Assembly: GCA_013817115.1 (NCBI GenBank)
Contig: JACDDG010000062.1
Coordinates: 1-10,041 of the forward strand
Direction: 5' to 3'
Length of the DNA: 10,041 bases
Origin: Parachlamydiaceae bacterium
Lineage (GTDB): Bacteria > Chlamydiota > Chlamydiia > Chlamydiales > Parachlamydiaceae
The position numbers and the translations under genes are program-made. The stretch's first letter is position 1, and each line of letters opens with the position of its first letter. Of the stretch, positions 1 to 6,430 are shown in pieces. The notes under the pieces are model-generated. The model saw nothing but the letters and a program-made list of their open reading frames with translations, was not told the DNA's origin and searched no databases.

Positions 1-807
1 CGTGTGCTGTAGATCAAGGCGAGCAAATTCATACTGGTAGGGGCGGGAAGGAAAAGGCGTCTGTAGGTTGTCTAACAGCCAATTATAGATGTCACGATTG
101 TTTTCAAATTCCAATGTGCAAATCGAATGAGTGATCCCTTCAATAGCATCGGAAATAGGATGGGCATAATCGTACATTGGATAAATGCACCATTCATTTT
201 TAGTCATGTGGTGCTCAGCATGTCTAATGCGATAGAGCAAAGGATCGCGCATTTTCATATTTGCTGAGGCCATGTCAATTCTGGCTCGTAAAACATATTT
301 GCCGTCTGGAAATTCACCTGCGCGCATACGCTTAAATAAGTCGAGGTTTTCTTCAACGGTTTGCGATGCAAACGGGCTGATTTTTCCAGCTGTTGTTACA
401 GTGCCTCGATATTGACGCGTTTCTTCTTCAGTTAATCCACAAACATACGCTTTGCCTGACTGTATGAGTTCTAGTGCACATTCATACATCTTACCGAAAT
501 AATCTGAAGCGTGAAATAACTTGCCCTTCCAGTCAAATCCGAGCCATTGGATGTCATTTTCAATAGCATGTTCGTAAGAAATGTCTTCTTTATCGGGATT
601 GGTATCGTCGAATCTCAGGTGGCACACGCTTTGATATTCATTGGCGATACCAAAGTTTAGGCAAATAGATTTCGCGTGGCCAATATGTAAAAATCCATTT
701 GGTTCGGGAGGGAATCGTGTGATTACCTTGCCATGATTTTTGCCTTCGCGTACATCTTCTTCGATGATTCTGCGGATAAAATCTTTTGACGTTGTCGTTT
801 CTTCCAT
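1..807 (-). CDS. glnS: Glutaminyl-tRNA synthetase, N-terminal part (3' end outside window)
   Basis: Cytoplasmic class I aminoacyl-tRNA synthetase that charges tRNA-Gln with glutamine using ATP. Translating 807 down to 1 gives 269 codons with no stop. The first residues read [19 protein letters not shown], followed by [15 protein letters not shown] (the class I HIGH motif in its GlnRS form), [32 protein letters not shown] and [12 protein letters not shown]. These match the order and spacing I recall for the E. coli GlnRS catalytic domain and acceptor-binding insert. PPEPNG-type motifs and the WCIYPMYD block separate GlnRS from non-discriminating GluRS. The KMSKS loop and beta-barrel anticodon-binding domains lie beyond the left edge. 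The start at 807 fits the GlnRS N-terminus and has AGAGA about 5 bases upstream. The gene lies downstream of cmk on the same strand, separated by a palindromic element, and I see no convincing promoter of its own. Confidence 0.95.
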   Translation of the reverse strand, partial: MEETTTSKDFIRRIIEEDVREGKNHGKVITRFPPEPNGFLHIGHAKSICLNFGIANEYQSVCHLRFDDTNPDKEDISYEHAIENDIQWLGFDWKGKLFHASDYFGKMYECALELIQSGKAYVCGLTEEETRQYRGTVTTAGKISPFASQTVEENLDLFKRMRAGEFPDGKYVLRARIDMASANMKMRDPLLYRIRHAEHHMTKNEWCIYPMYDYAHPISDAIEGITHSICTLEFENNRDIYNWLLDNLQTPFPSRPYQYEFARLDLQHT

Positions 808-839
808 TATTGTCTCTTTTAAAAAATTTCTGAGGCCTA

Positions 840-1001
840 GAACTGCGTTCAATAGATTCGCTTAAAACAAAAATTATTTTAGAATCAAGATTCCCTTTTT
901 GGGTGTCGTGGCATACACTAGTGTGTAGACGCGAAAAACAAAGGGGGGAAGATTTGAGAACTAAAATTTTTTTTGTTAGGCGAACTTGTCAAACGCAGTA
1001 C
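840..1001. repeat. 162-bp imperfect palindrome, MITE-like, between cmk and glnS
   Basis: The left end reads GAACTGCGTT (840-849) and the right end, on the opposite strand, GTACTGCGTT (1001-992). The two arms stay alignable inward: TTCGC (856-860) against TTCGC on the other strand (985-981), then A-rich runs ending in TTTTAG on both arms. In the first 43 positions I count about 33 identities with one 2-base gap. The symmetry continues, more weakly, to a central perfect palindrome ACACTAGTGT at 915-924, almost exactly the midpoint. The dinucleotide TA flanks both sides (838-839 and 1002-1003), as expected for IS630/Tc1-mariner-type insertion, although TA is common by chance in this DNA. No ORF lies inside. 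In RNA from either strand it would fold into one very long hairpin, so it could also damp transcription from cmk into glnS. Calling it mobile is inference. Confidence 0.6.
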
Positions 1002-1015
1002 TAATTTAAAGCTTT

Positions 1016-1702
1016 CTAATGTTTTCTTTGGCTTCCCATCGCATCTTTGATCTCTAAAATTTCTAGAACGATTTCATCGATTGTTTTGTCTGATGTATCA
1101 ACAATGATCGCGTCATCAGCCTTTATCAATGGAGAAGTTACACGCGTAGAGTCGTAATTATCACGTTTATTAATGTCTTCAATTGCTTTTTCAATTGTAA
1201 GATTTGAACTCTCTTCAGGGAATTTCGCTTTAAGCTCAATGAAACGACGTTCTGCGCGAACTTCGATTCTAGCAGTTAGGAAAATTTTCAAATCAGCTTT
1301 CGGGAAAACCACAGAGCCTAAATCGCGCCCTTCAAAGACCGCATTAACTCCGTTTGAAAAATCACGTTGCATTGAAACTAATTTATCACGCACAGCGGGA
1401 TTAGCAGCGACTCTTGAAACTTGCGAGGTCACTTGATCTCCTCGAATGGGAAGTGTGACATCCTGCTTGTTAACCCAATAGTGTCTTTCTCCACGCTTAA
1501 TTTTAATCTCGAAGAGAAATTCTTTGAGTAAAGCGTCCATTTGAGAAGGATCGTCGATATCTATTTTTTTTTCGATGGCTAGCCAAGTGATTCCACGGTA
1601 CATAGCGCCTGTATCAAAGTAGATGTATCCAAGCTCTTCAGCTAATTTTCTGGCAATTGTACTTTTTCCTGTAGCTATGGGTCCGTCAAGAGTAATGATC
1701 AT
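1016..1702 (-). CDS. cmk: Cytidylate kinase (CMP/dCMP kinase)
   Basis: Phosphorylates CMP and dCMP with ATP to the diphosphates in the cytoplasm, feeding CTP/dCTP synthesis and recycling the CMP released when CDP-diacylglycerol is used. The 228 residues match the usual bacterial length (about 220-230). Visible motifs are the P-loop GPIATGKST (7-15), FDTGAMYR (29-36) of the nucleotide-monophosphate site, EGRDLGSVVFP (124-134) and the RDNYDSTR segment (180-187) that carries family arginine and aspartate ligands near the lid. The start ATG (1702-1700) overlaps the cdsA stop as ATGA, implying translational coupling. In Chlamydia, cmk is usually followed by plsC and argS; here a palindrome and glnS follow instead, so the downstream synteny is broken. 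It ends with TAG at 1018-1016. Confidence 0.96.
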   Translation of the reverse strand: MIITLDGPIATGKSTIARKLAEELGYIYFDTGAMYRGITWLAIEKKIDIDDPSQMDALLKEFLFEIKIKRGERHYWVNKQDVTLPIRGDQVTSQVSRVAANPAVRDKLVSMQRDFSNGVNAVFEGRDLGSVVFPKADLKIFLTARIEVRAERRFIELKAKFPEESSNLTIEKAIEDINKRDNYDSTRVTSPLIKADDAIIVDTSDKTIDEIVLEILEIKDAMGSQRKH

Positions 1703-2583
1703 CGTAAAATCTCCTGAGCGAATTTAGCGTTCATGAAAAAGTAGACTAGGGGAACAGTGAAAATGATGGAATCAGCGGTGTCTAATACTCCGCCTAATCC
1801 CGGAAGTTGGTTACTATCTTTGACTTCACAATCTCTTTTAAGGAGCGATTCAGCTAGATCTCCAAACTGACCAACGACTCCAATGATAGTTCCTAAACAA
1901 AGTGCCTCATTAAGACTCAAAGTGAAGGGGAGTGAAAAGTACTGAGTGACAAAATAAAAAGCAAGGCTCATAAGTATCGCAGCAAGAAGCCCTCCAATTG
2001 AACCTTCGATAGTTTTTGAAGGGCTAATATACGGGGTAATTTTATGTTTTCCAAAGTTTTTGCCTATAAAGTAAGCTCCGATATCTGTCATTTTGGTGAC
2101 TAAAAGCAAATATGTAAGCCATAGGCGTCCATCTTGTAAAGATTCTGCCGGGAAAAAATAATTAATTTGAATCATACCTGTAAGAGGTAGTGTCAGGTAG
2201 ACCAAGCCAAAAAGGGTTATCGCAATATTTGACATGGAGTTTTGACCTTTGTCAAAAAAATAGGCAAAAGCTCCAACCATCGTAAGCAATAAAGTGAGCT
2301 GAGGAAGCATTGGAAAGACATGATACTGCGTGCTTATGTATGTGGCAAAAAGATATACCATCGAAGATGCGATAGCGTAATAAGCTAAAGGTTGATATTT
2401 CTTATTTCTAGCCATGGCATAAAATTCCCAAAGTGCCATACCAATAATACCAGCAATGAGCGCTATGAAAAAGATTTTGAGGTACTGATTAGTAGATAAA
2501 TAAATGGCTAAAAACATTGTAATAGTGGAAAGGTTCCCAAAAATAAAGCGTTGTTTTAAATTGCTCATGGATTGAATGTTCAT
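1699..2583 (-). CDS. cdsA: Phosphatidate cytidylyltransferase (CDP-diacylglycerol synthase)
   Basis: Integral inner-membrane enzyme that makes CDP-diacylglycerol from phosphatidic acid and CTP, the branch point for phosphatidylethanolamine and phosphatidylglycerol. At 294 residues it is a normal length, with about seven or eight hydrophobic segments (for example 19-32, 36-52, 68-82, 96-110, 120-140, 155-173, 195-213, 228-241, 271-284). The C-terminal half carries TDIGAYFIGKNFGKH (166-180), SPSKTIEG (187-194), GDLAESLLKRD (241-251), KDS (255-257) and PGLGGVLDTADS (261-272). The last block is the CTP-transferase signature, but has Leu where many enzymes have His (PGHGG) and Thr where they have Arg (LDRxDS); both Asp residues are kept. 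The start ATG overlaps the uppS stop (ATGA at 2583-2580). A second Met at residue 6 is possible, but the overlap favours the first. Confidence 0.94.
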   Translation of the reverse strand: MNIQSMSNLKQRFIFGNLSTITMFLAIYLSTNQYLKIFFIALIAGIIGMALWEFYAMARNKKYQPLAYYAIASSMVYLFATYISTQYHVFPMLPQLTLLLTMVGAFAYFFDKGQNSMSNIAITLFGLVYLTLPLTGMIQINYFFPAESLQDGRLWLTYLLLVTKMTDIGAYFIGKNFGKHKITPYISPSKTIEGSIGGLLAAILMSLAFYFVTQYFSLPFTLSLNEALCLGTIIGVVGQFGDLAESLLKRDCEVKDSNQLPGLGGVLDTADSIIFTVPLVYFFMNAKFAQEILR

Positions 2584-3335
2584 TGTGTGCCCAATCGCCT
2601 TTGTCTAGTTTGATAATTGAGTAGGGCCTCTAGTAAATGTTTAGGGCGAAAGCTAGGCCACAAAATATTGGTGACATAAATTTCACTATAAGAAAGCTGC
2701 CACAAAAGATAGTTGCTAAGACGCATTTCTCCACTGGTTCGAATTAAAAGGTCAGGGTCTGGCCAAGCTGCAGTATCGAGATGGCTAGCAATTAGATCTT
2801 CAGAAATGGATTCTTCAGAAATTTCTTTCCTCGCTATTTGTCCGGCAATAGTGCGTATTGCTCTGCAAATCTCATCTCTGCTACCGTAATTAAGTGCAAG
2901 TACCATATCAATGCCTTGACAGTGATCTGTTGCGTCCTTTGTGTGTTGGATAGTGGTTTGCACATATTCAGCTAGTCGATCTAACACCCCAATGGTATGC
3001 AATTTGATGCCATAGTCAAGCATTATGGGGCGTTGTTCAATTAGAAAACTATGGAGAAGCCACATTAAGGCATTAATTTCTTCTTGCGGTCTTGCCCAGT
3101 TTTCAGTTGAAAAAAGATAAAAAGTGATGACTTTGATATCAAGCTCTTTAGCTGCCTTAACGATGTCAATAAGGTTATTACCACCCTGACGATGCCCTTC
3201 TTCCTTATGGACCCTATGCTCTAATGCCCATCGACGGTTTCCATCAGGAATGAAGGCTACGTGTTTTGGGAGCTTGTCGTTGTTTAAGGAAGCAAGTTCA
3301 TGCTGTTCAAAATAGCGGGTTCTAGTCGGGCACAT
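2580..3335 (-). CDS. uppS: Undecaprenyl diphosphate synthase (cis-prenyltransferase)
   Basis: Soluble or membrane-associated enzyme that condenses farnesyl diphosphate with isopentenyl diphosphates in cis configuration to make the C55 carrier for peptidoglycan and surface glycans. The 251 residues are the normal family length. Visible motifs are HVAFIPDGNRRWA (25-37) with the catalytic Asp31, EGHRQG (46-51), FYLFSTENWARP (72-83), LALNYGSRDEI (146-156) and DPDLLIRTSGEMRLSN (193-208) with the IPP-binding RTSGExR. The P in IPDGN replaces the Met usual in bacterial enzymes (IMDGN). The start at 3335 lies 9 bases after the lepA stop and has no strong Shine-Dalgarno, only a weak ATGAG, so reinitiation from lepA is likely. 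The roughly 24 residues before the first conserved block are normal for the family. Confidence 0.96.
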   Translation of the reverse strand: MCPTRTRYFEQHELASLNNDKLPKHVAFIPDGNRRWALEHRVHKEEGHRQGGNNLIDIVKAAKELDIKVITFYLFSTENWARPQEEINALMWLLHSFLIEQRPIMLDYGIKLHTIGVLDRLAEYVQTTIQHTKDATDHCQGIDMVLALNYGSRDEICRAIRTIAGQIARKEISEESISEDLIASHLDTAAWPDPDLLIRTSGEMRLSNYLLWQLSYSEIYVTNILWPSFRPKHLLEALLNYQTRQRRLGTQ

Positions 3336-3344
3336 ATATGCTCA

Positions 3345-5153
3345 TTAATCTCCGGTTTTAAGAACATCCATGAAGGCGCTTTGTGGGATATTGACTTTAC
3401 CAATTTCCTTCATGCGCTTCTTCCCTTTCTTCTGCTTCTCCCAAAGCTTACGCTTGCGGGAAATATCCCCCCCGTAGCATTTAGCCGTAACATTCTTACT
3501 CATAGCTTTAATTGTTTCTCTAGCCACAATTTTACCGCCAATGGCAGCTTGGATTGGCACCTTAAACATTTGCATTGGAATGACTTCTGCCAGCTTCTCG
3601 CAAAGAGCTCGGCCTTTGGACTCAGATTTTGAGCGGTGAACAAGACATGAAAATGCATCTACAGGTTCGTCATTGATCCGAATTTCTAATTTGACAATAT
3701 CGCTCTTTTCGTAACTATCGAATTCATAGTCAAATGAGCCATACCCTTTAGTCGTAGATTTCAGTTTGTCATTGAAGTCTGTAATGATCTCGTTCATAGG
3801 GATTCGGTAGGTGAGCATTAGACGTCTAGAATCTAAAGTCTCGGTCTTTTCGCAGAGTCCGCGTTTGTCCATTCCTAAAGCCATCATGGATCCAAGAAAT
3901 TCAGAAGGAACGATAATGTGGCATTTAACCCAAGGCTCTTCGACCTTACTGATCATTGTCGGATCTGGATAAAGAGTAGGATTGTCAACCTCTAATGTGC
4001 TTCCATCATGTAAAGTAAACTTGTAGATAACACTTGGCGCTGTAGAAATAATGTCGAGGTCGAACTCTCTTTGTAATCTTTCAAAAACAATTTCTAGGTG
4101 CAAAAGCCCTAGAAATCCACAACGAAAGCCGAAGCCTAATGCCATGCTACTGTCTTGTTCAAGGTGTAGAGCAGAGTCATTCAATCTTAATTTTTCTAGA
4201 GCGTCACGTAATGTTTCGAAATCGGAACTATCGATCGGGTAGATTCCTGCGAACACCACAGGTGAGATAATTTTAAATCCTGGAAGTGGTTCTGGAGCTG
4301 AATTCCGTTGAGTAGTAATTGTATCGCCGATTTTGATGTCGGAAGTGTTTTTGATGTTAGCAATAAAATAGCCCACATCGCCGGGATAAAGAGCAACTAC
4401 AGCAGTTTCTTTGGGAAGAAATTTTCCAACCTCTAAGATCTCAAATCCTTTGTCAGTCGCCATCATTTTAATGGCAGTGCCCTTCCTAATCTCGCCGCTG
4501 ATGATCCGCACATACACCATTACTCCGCGATAAACGTCGTAATGAGAGTCAAATACAAGCGCTCGAAGTTTATCATCTTCAGGTTCTTTAGGGCAGGGGA
4601 CTTCACGGATAATACGATCTAGAATTTCAGATATTCCTATACCTGACTTTGCCGAGCAGCAAACTGCATCTGAAGCGTCAATGCCGATGACATCTTCGAT
4701 CTGGCGACGCACTTCTTCGATATCTGCATTGGGTAAGTCGATTTTATTGATGACCGGGACAATTTCAAGGTTTCTATCAAGAGCAAGGTGTACGTTGGCA
4801 AGTGTTTGAGCTTGAACCCCTTGACAAGCATCGATAACTAATAGAGCTCCTTCGCATGCAGATAGTGAGCGAGAAACTTCATATGTAAAATCTACGTGGC
4901 CAGGGGTATCGATGAGATTTATTTGGTATATTTCGCCATTTGAGTCTTCGTAGACCATAGTGACAGGGTGTGCTTTGATGGTGATTCCGCGTTCGCGTTC
5001 AAGATCCATATCATCAAGTACTTGCTCTTGCATTTCTCTCTTTTCAACAGTATGAGTAAGTTCTAAGAGACGATCTGCAATTGTCGATTTTCCATGATCA
5101 ATGTGTGCAATGATGGAAAAATTTCTAATATTCTTTAGTGGGTATTTAGACAT
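3345..5153 (-). CDS. lepA: Elongation factor 4 (LepA), ribosomal GTPase
   Basis: Translational GTPase that binds ribosomes and affects elongation and 30S biogenesis; normally nonessential but highly conserved. At 602 residues it is full length. GTPase motifs: G1 AHIDHGKS (16-23), G2 RGIT (55-58), G3 DTPGH (82-86), G4 NKID (136-139) and G5 SAKSG (167-171). An EF-G-like domain II and two later alpha/beta domains follow, including [11 protein letters not shown]. The LepA-specific C-terminal domain is clear in [19 protein letters not shown] and the final [13 protein letters not shown], which distinguishes it from EF-G, BipA and TypA. The start ATG (5153) fits the family N-terminus ([21 protein letters not shown]). 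The Shine-Dalgarno is weak. It lies 27 bases after the tRNA-Leu gene with no terminator between, so it probably shares that gene's promoter and is released by tRNA processing. Confidence 0.98.
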   Translation of the reverse strand: MSKYPLKNIRNFSIIAHIDHGKSTIADRLLELTHTVEKREMQEQVLDDMDLERERGITIKAHPVTMVYEDSNGEIYQINLIDTPGHVDFTYEVSRSLSACEGALLVIDACQGVQAQTLANVHLALDRNLEIVPVINKIDLPNADIEEVRRQIEDVIGIDASDAVCCSAKSGIGISEILDRIIREVPCPKEPEDDKLRALVFDSHYDVYRGVMVYVRIISGEIRKGTAIKMMATDKGFEILEVGKFLPKETAVVALYPGDVGYFIANIKNTSDIKIGDTITTQRNSAPEPLPGFKIISPVVFAGIYPIDSSDFETLRDALEKLRLNDSALHLEQDSSMALGFGFRCGFLGLLHLEIVFERLQREFDLDIISTAPSVIYKFTLHDGSTLEVDNPTLYPDPTMISKVEEPWVKCHIIVPSEFLGSMMALGMDKRGLCEKTETLDSRRLMLTYRIPMNEIITDFNDKLKSTTKGYGSFDYEFDSYEKSDIVKLEIRINDEPVDAFSCLVHRSKSESKGRALCEKLAEVIPMQMFKVPIQAAIGGKIVARETIKAMSKNVTAKCYGGDISRKRKLWEKQKKGKKRMKEIGKVNIPQSAFMDVLKTGD

Positions 5154-5180
5154 GTTTTGAGTAGCCGGGATTGTTAATCA

Positions 5181-5264
5181 TGCGGCCAAGATGACTCGAA
5201 CATCCACCGAGTTTCCCCGACTAGAACCTGAATCTAGCGCGTCTACCAATTCCGCCATGGCCGC
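5181..5264 (-). tRNA. tRNA-Leu, anticodon CAG
   Basis: The minus strand folds into a class II cloverleaf of 84 bases including discriminator A73 (5181). The acceptor stem GCGGCCA (5264-5258) pairs fully with TGGCCGC (5188-5182). The D arm contains AATTGGTAGACGC. The anticodon stem CTAGA/TCTAG closes the loop TTCAGGT, so the anticodon is CAG, decoding CUG. A long variable arm has CGGG/CTCG closed by GAAA, as expected for leucine. The T arm is GGATG-TTCGAGT-CATCT, with one G-U pair. CCA is not encoded (the next bases are TGA), so CCA must be added enzymatically. It closely resembles E. coli tRNA-Leu(CAG) in the D and anticodon arms. It sits just upstream of lepA on the same strand. Confidence 0.96.
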
Positions 5265-5284
5265 GAATATGGTAATAAAGTGCT

Positions 5285-5314
5285 AGCTTACTCTATTGTT
5301 ATTTTTCATGTCAA
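5285..5314 (-). promoter_or_regulatory. Probable promoter of the tRNA-Leu-lepA-uppS-cdsA-cmk unit
   Basis: On the minus strand a perfect -35 TTGACA (5314-5309) is followed, after 18 bases, by TAAGCT (5290-5285), which keeps the T1, A2 and T6 of the -10 consensus. The predicted start near 5278 gives a leader of about 14 bases before the tRNA 5' end, as expected for a tRNA promoter. No other candidate of this quality lies between it and lepA, so it probably drives the whole gene cluster. Confidence 0.68.
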
Positions 5315-5324
5315 TTGAAAGAAT

Positions 5325-5408
5325 AGGTGGTCGACATGAGATCATACAGCAAAATCCCAGAAGAGAACCTTCTTTAGTTCTTGCCGTATGAACTCATATC
5401 GACCATCT
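5325..5408. repeat. 84-base long hairpin between the CsbD/BON gene and the tRNA promoter
   Basis: The left arm from 5325 (AGGTGGTCGACATGAG and onward to 5347) pairs with the right arm ending at 5408 (from 5386, including CTCATATCGACCATCT). Over 23 positions I count three non-Watson-Crick pairs. The stem continues inward through GCAA (5349-5352) with TTGC (5381-5384) and is capped by AGAAG/CTTCT (5359-5363 with 5369-5373). It begins 17 bases after the stop of the CsbD/BON gene. Read as that gene's 3' end, the stem is followed by only a weak T-rich stretch (TATTCTTTC), so it is an atypical terminator at best. It may instead be a repeat element or an RNA-stabilising structure. A small CTTAAG...CTTAAG repeat lies between it and the stop. 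Confidence 0.6.
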
Positions 5409-5424
5409 TAAGATTCTTTGATAC

Positions 5425-6048
5425 TTAAGGTCTTACATCCAAATTATTTTTTACATCAACTACACCCGAAACTTTTTCAGCGATACGTGTAGCCAAAGCT
5501 TTTTCTTCCTCGCTTTTAACCGTTCCGCTAAGAGTAACAACGCCAGATGATGCATCCACAGTAACATTTTTTAAATTGCTTGCCAATTGTGTGTTAGCCA
5601 ACAAAGTTTTACGGATGTTTTGTGAAATTAATCCATCTCTAGTTGTATTTAAATCAGGATTTGCTTGTACTGATGTCGTTGACGGAGTAGTGTCTTTTGT
5701 GTTCGGAGTGTCATAAAGAGTTAAATATCCGAGAAGTAGTAGCAAGGGGATTCCAGCAGCAAGCAGCCATTTTCCAAGAGTGCTTTCTTTTTCTTTATCA
5801 TCTACGTCAATATCTCTAACATGTTTGTCTGAAGTTGTTTCTTTATCAAAGCTTAAATGAGGAGCCCAGTTGCGAAATTCATCATCAATTTCTTCTTTAG
5901 ATAGACTATATTTCTCTTGTATTTTTGCTACAAATTGATCGTAGCGGCCACCAATTTGTCTTACATCTTCGTCAGTTAATCTATCCCATCTTTCTATAAT
6001 GTGGCGTTTAATTTCTTGCCAGTGTGTGCTAAATTGTTCTTTATTCAT
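5425..6048 (-). CDS. CsbD-like / transmembrane / BON-domain envelope stress protein
   Basis: A 207-residue protein with three parts. Residues 1-61 resemble the CsbD family, a small general-stress domain: it opens MNKEQFSTHWQEIK and has WDRLTDEDVRQIGGRYDQF, the spacing typical of that fold, with IQEKYSLSKEEIDDEF. Residues 94-112 (KWLLAAGIPLLLLLGYLTL) form one membrane helix preceded by a charged linker. Residues about 137-205 match a BON domain (GLISQNIRKTLL, VTVDASSGVVTLSGTV, ALATRIAEKVSGVVDVKNNL), which binds membranes or phospholipids and is known from OsmY. The likely topology is CsbD in the cytoplasm and BON outside. The longer frame could begin at 6123, but Met at 6048 starts the CsbD domain exactly and has a strong Shine-Dalgarno 8 bases away. 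Function is inferred from domains only; it probably protects the envelope under osmotic or other stress. Confidence 0.85.
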   Translation of the reverse strand: MNKEQFSTHWQEIKRHIIERWDRLTDEDVRQIGGRYDQFVAKIQEKYSLSKEEIDDEFRNWAPHLSFDKETTSDKHVRDIDVDDKEKESTLGKWLLAAGIPLLLLLGYLTLYDTPNTKDTTPSTTSVQANPDLNTTRDGLISQNIRKTLLANTQLASNLKNVTVDASSGVVTLSGTVKSEEEKALATRIAEKVSGVVDVKNNLDVRP

Positions 6049-6055
6049 GATAAGG

Positions 6056-6062
6056 TCTCCTT
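6056..6062 (-). promoter_or_regulatory. Ribosome binding site that fixes the CsbD/BON start
   Basis: On the minus strand AAGGAGA (6062-6056) lies just before the ATG at 6048, leaving the correct Shine-Dalgarno spacing. No comparable site precedes the in-frame ATG at 6123, whose 25 extra residues do not belong to the CsbD domain. This is the strongest Shine-Dalgarno in the window, suggesting high expression when the mRNA is present. Confidence 0.8.
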
Positions 6063-6177
6063 TTTGATTTAATTTTCTATGATTTAACCTAAATTTCAGA
6101 TCCTGCATATTTTTTTCAGTCAAATAAGTCTGGTCAGGCCAAGAGGGTGCAGCGAATATGAATGTTGCTTATTTAGG

Positions 6178-6206
6178 ACAGTATGAATTATAAATTATTT
6201 TGTAAA
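6178..6206 (-). promoter_or_regulatory. Candidate promoter for the CsbD/BON gene (weak)
   Basis: On the minus strand TTTACA (6206-6201) is followed after 17 bases by TACTGT (6183-6178). A perfect TATAAT also lies inside the spacer at 6192-6187, with an A-rich tract but no clear -35 above it. Either would leave a leader of about 125-135 bases before the start at 6048. The coincidence of both elements makes this the best place for a promoter, but the exact element is uncertain. Confidence 0.3.
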
Positions 6207-6373
6207 GTATTTTTTTTCTTTTGTATTGGGGTTGAGTGCAATATGTCCTCTCTATGAACTCTGTGGTTGTAAATTAATTACAGTGCTGCAACAAATTTGC
6301 TTGCCGAATCTTGCACTTCATGCCAACCTAGCTTTTCATTGTACTCATTTACAAGAAAAAGTAACATTTTAGG

Positions 6374-6402
6374 TTGAATCAAGAAGTCATTTGTAAGATA
6401 AT
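6374..6402 (+). promoter_or_regulatory. Probable promoter of the CysJ-like reductase gene
   Basis: TTGAAT (6374-6379) and GATAAT (6397-6402) are separated by 17 bases, matching 4 and 5 of the 6 consensus positions of a housekeeping promoter. The predicted start near 6409 leaves about 22 bases of leader before the ATG at 6431. A TAGGTT hexamer (6370-6375) overlaps the upstream edge of the -35, and the palindrome at 6412-6421 lies just after the start point, both positions where a repressor could act. Confidence 0.65.
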
Positions 6403-6411
6403 GGATTGTTT

Positions 6412-6421
6412 AACCTAGGTT
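6412..6421. promoter_or_regulatory. AACCTAGGTT palindrome, possible operator
   Basis: A perfect 10-base palindrome lies immediately after the predicted transcription start of the reductase gene and overlaps its weak Shine-Dalgarno (AGG). Each half is the hexamer AACCTA, which recurs at three other places in the same intergenic region. An operator role is inference from position and recurrence; no regulator gene is visible in the window. Confidence 0.4.
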
Positions 6422-6430
6422 TAAATTTAT

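Larger units (their letters stand above)
6049..6430. other. Divergent intergenic region, 382 bases, regulatory
   Basis: No gene is supported here. The region separates the minus-strand CsbD/BON gene from the plus-strand reductase and is AT-rich, with an A/T tract around 6203-6222. It holds a good plus-strand promoter next to the reductase, a weaker minus-strand candidate, and repeated AACCTA/TAGGTT hexamers at 6086-6091, 6325-6330, 6370-6375 and 6412-6421. Short symmetric stretches such as GTAAATTAATTAC (near 6269-6281) are seen but are too AT-rich to weigh. The part between about 6210 and 6320 shows nothing I can name. Confidence 0.6.

Noticed and set aside
987..992. Perfect TTGACA on the minus strand, as a promoter for glnS
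   Set aside because: It lies in the arm of the 162-bp palindrome, no acceptable -10 follows at 16-18 bases, and the leader would be about 150 bases.
1008..1015. AAAGCTTT palindrome right after the cmk stop as a terminator
   Set aside because: It is only 8 bases, has no loop or G+C stem and no T run beyond it.
1173..1436. Plus-strand open frame of 87 codons inside cmk
   Set aside because: It is antisense to a clear cytidylate kinase, with Ser/Arg-rich composition and no family features.
3300..3632. Plus-strand open frame of 110 codons across the uppS/lepA junction
   Set aside because: It is antisense to two certain genes, has no ribosome site, and shows no recognisable domain.
6049..6123. 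N-terminal extension of the CsbD/BON protein to an ATG at 6123
   Set aside because: The 25 extra residues do not fit the CsbD domain and have no ribosome site, whereas Met at 6048 has AAGGAGA at the right distance.
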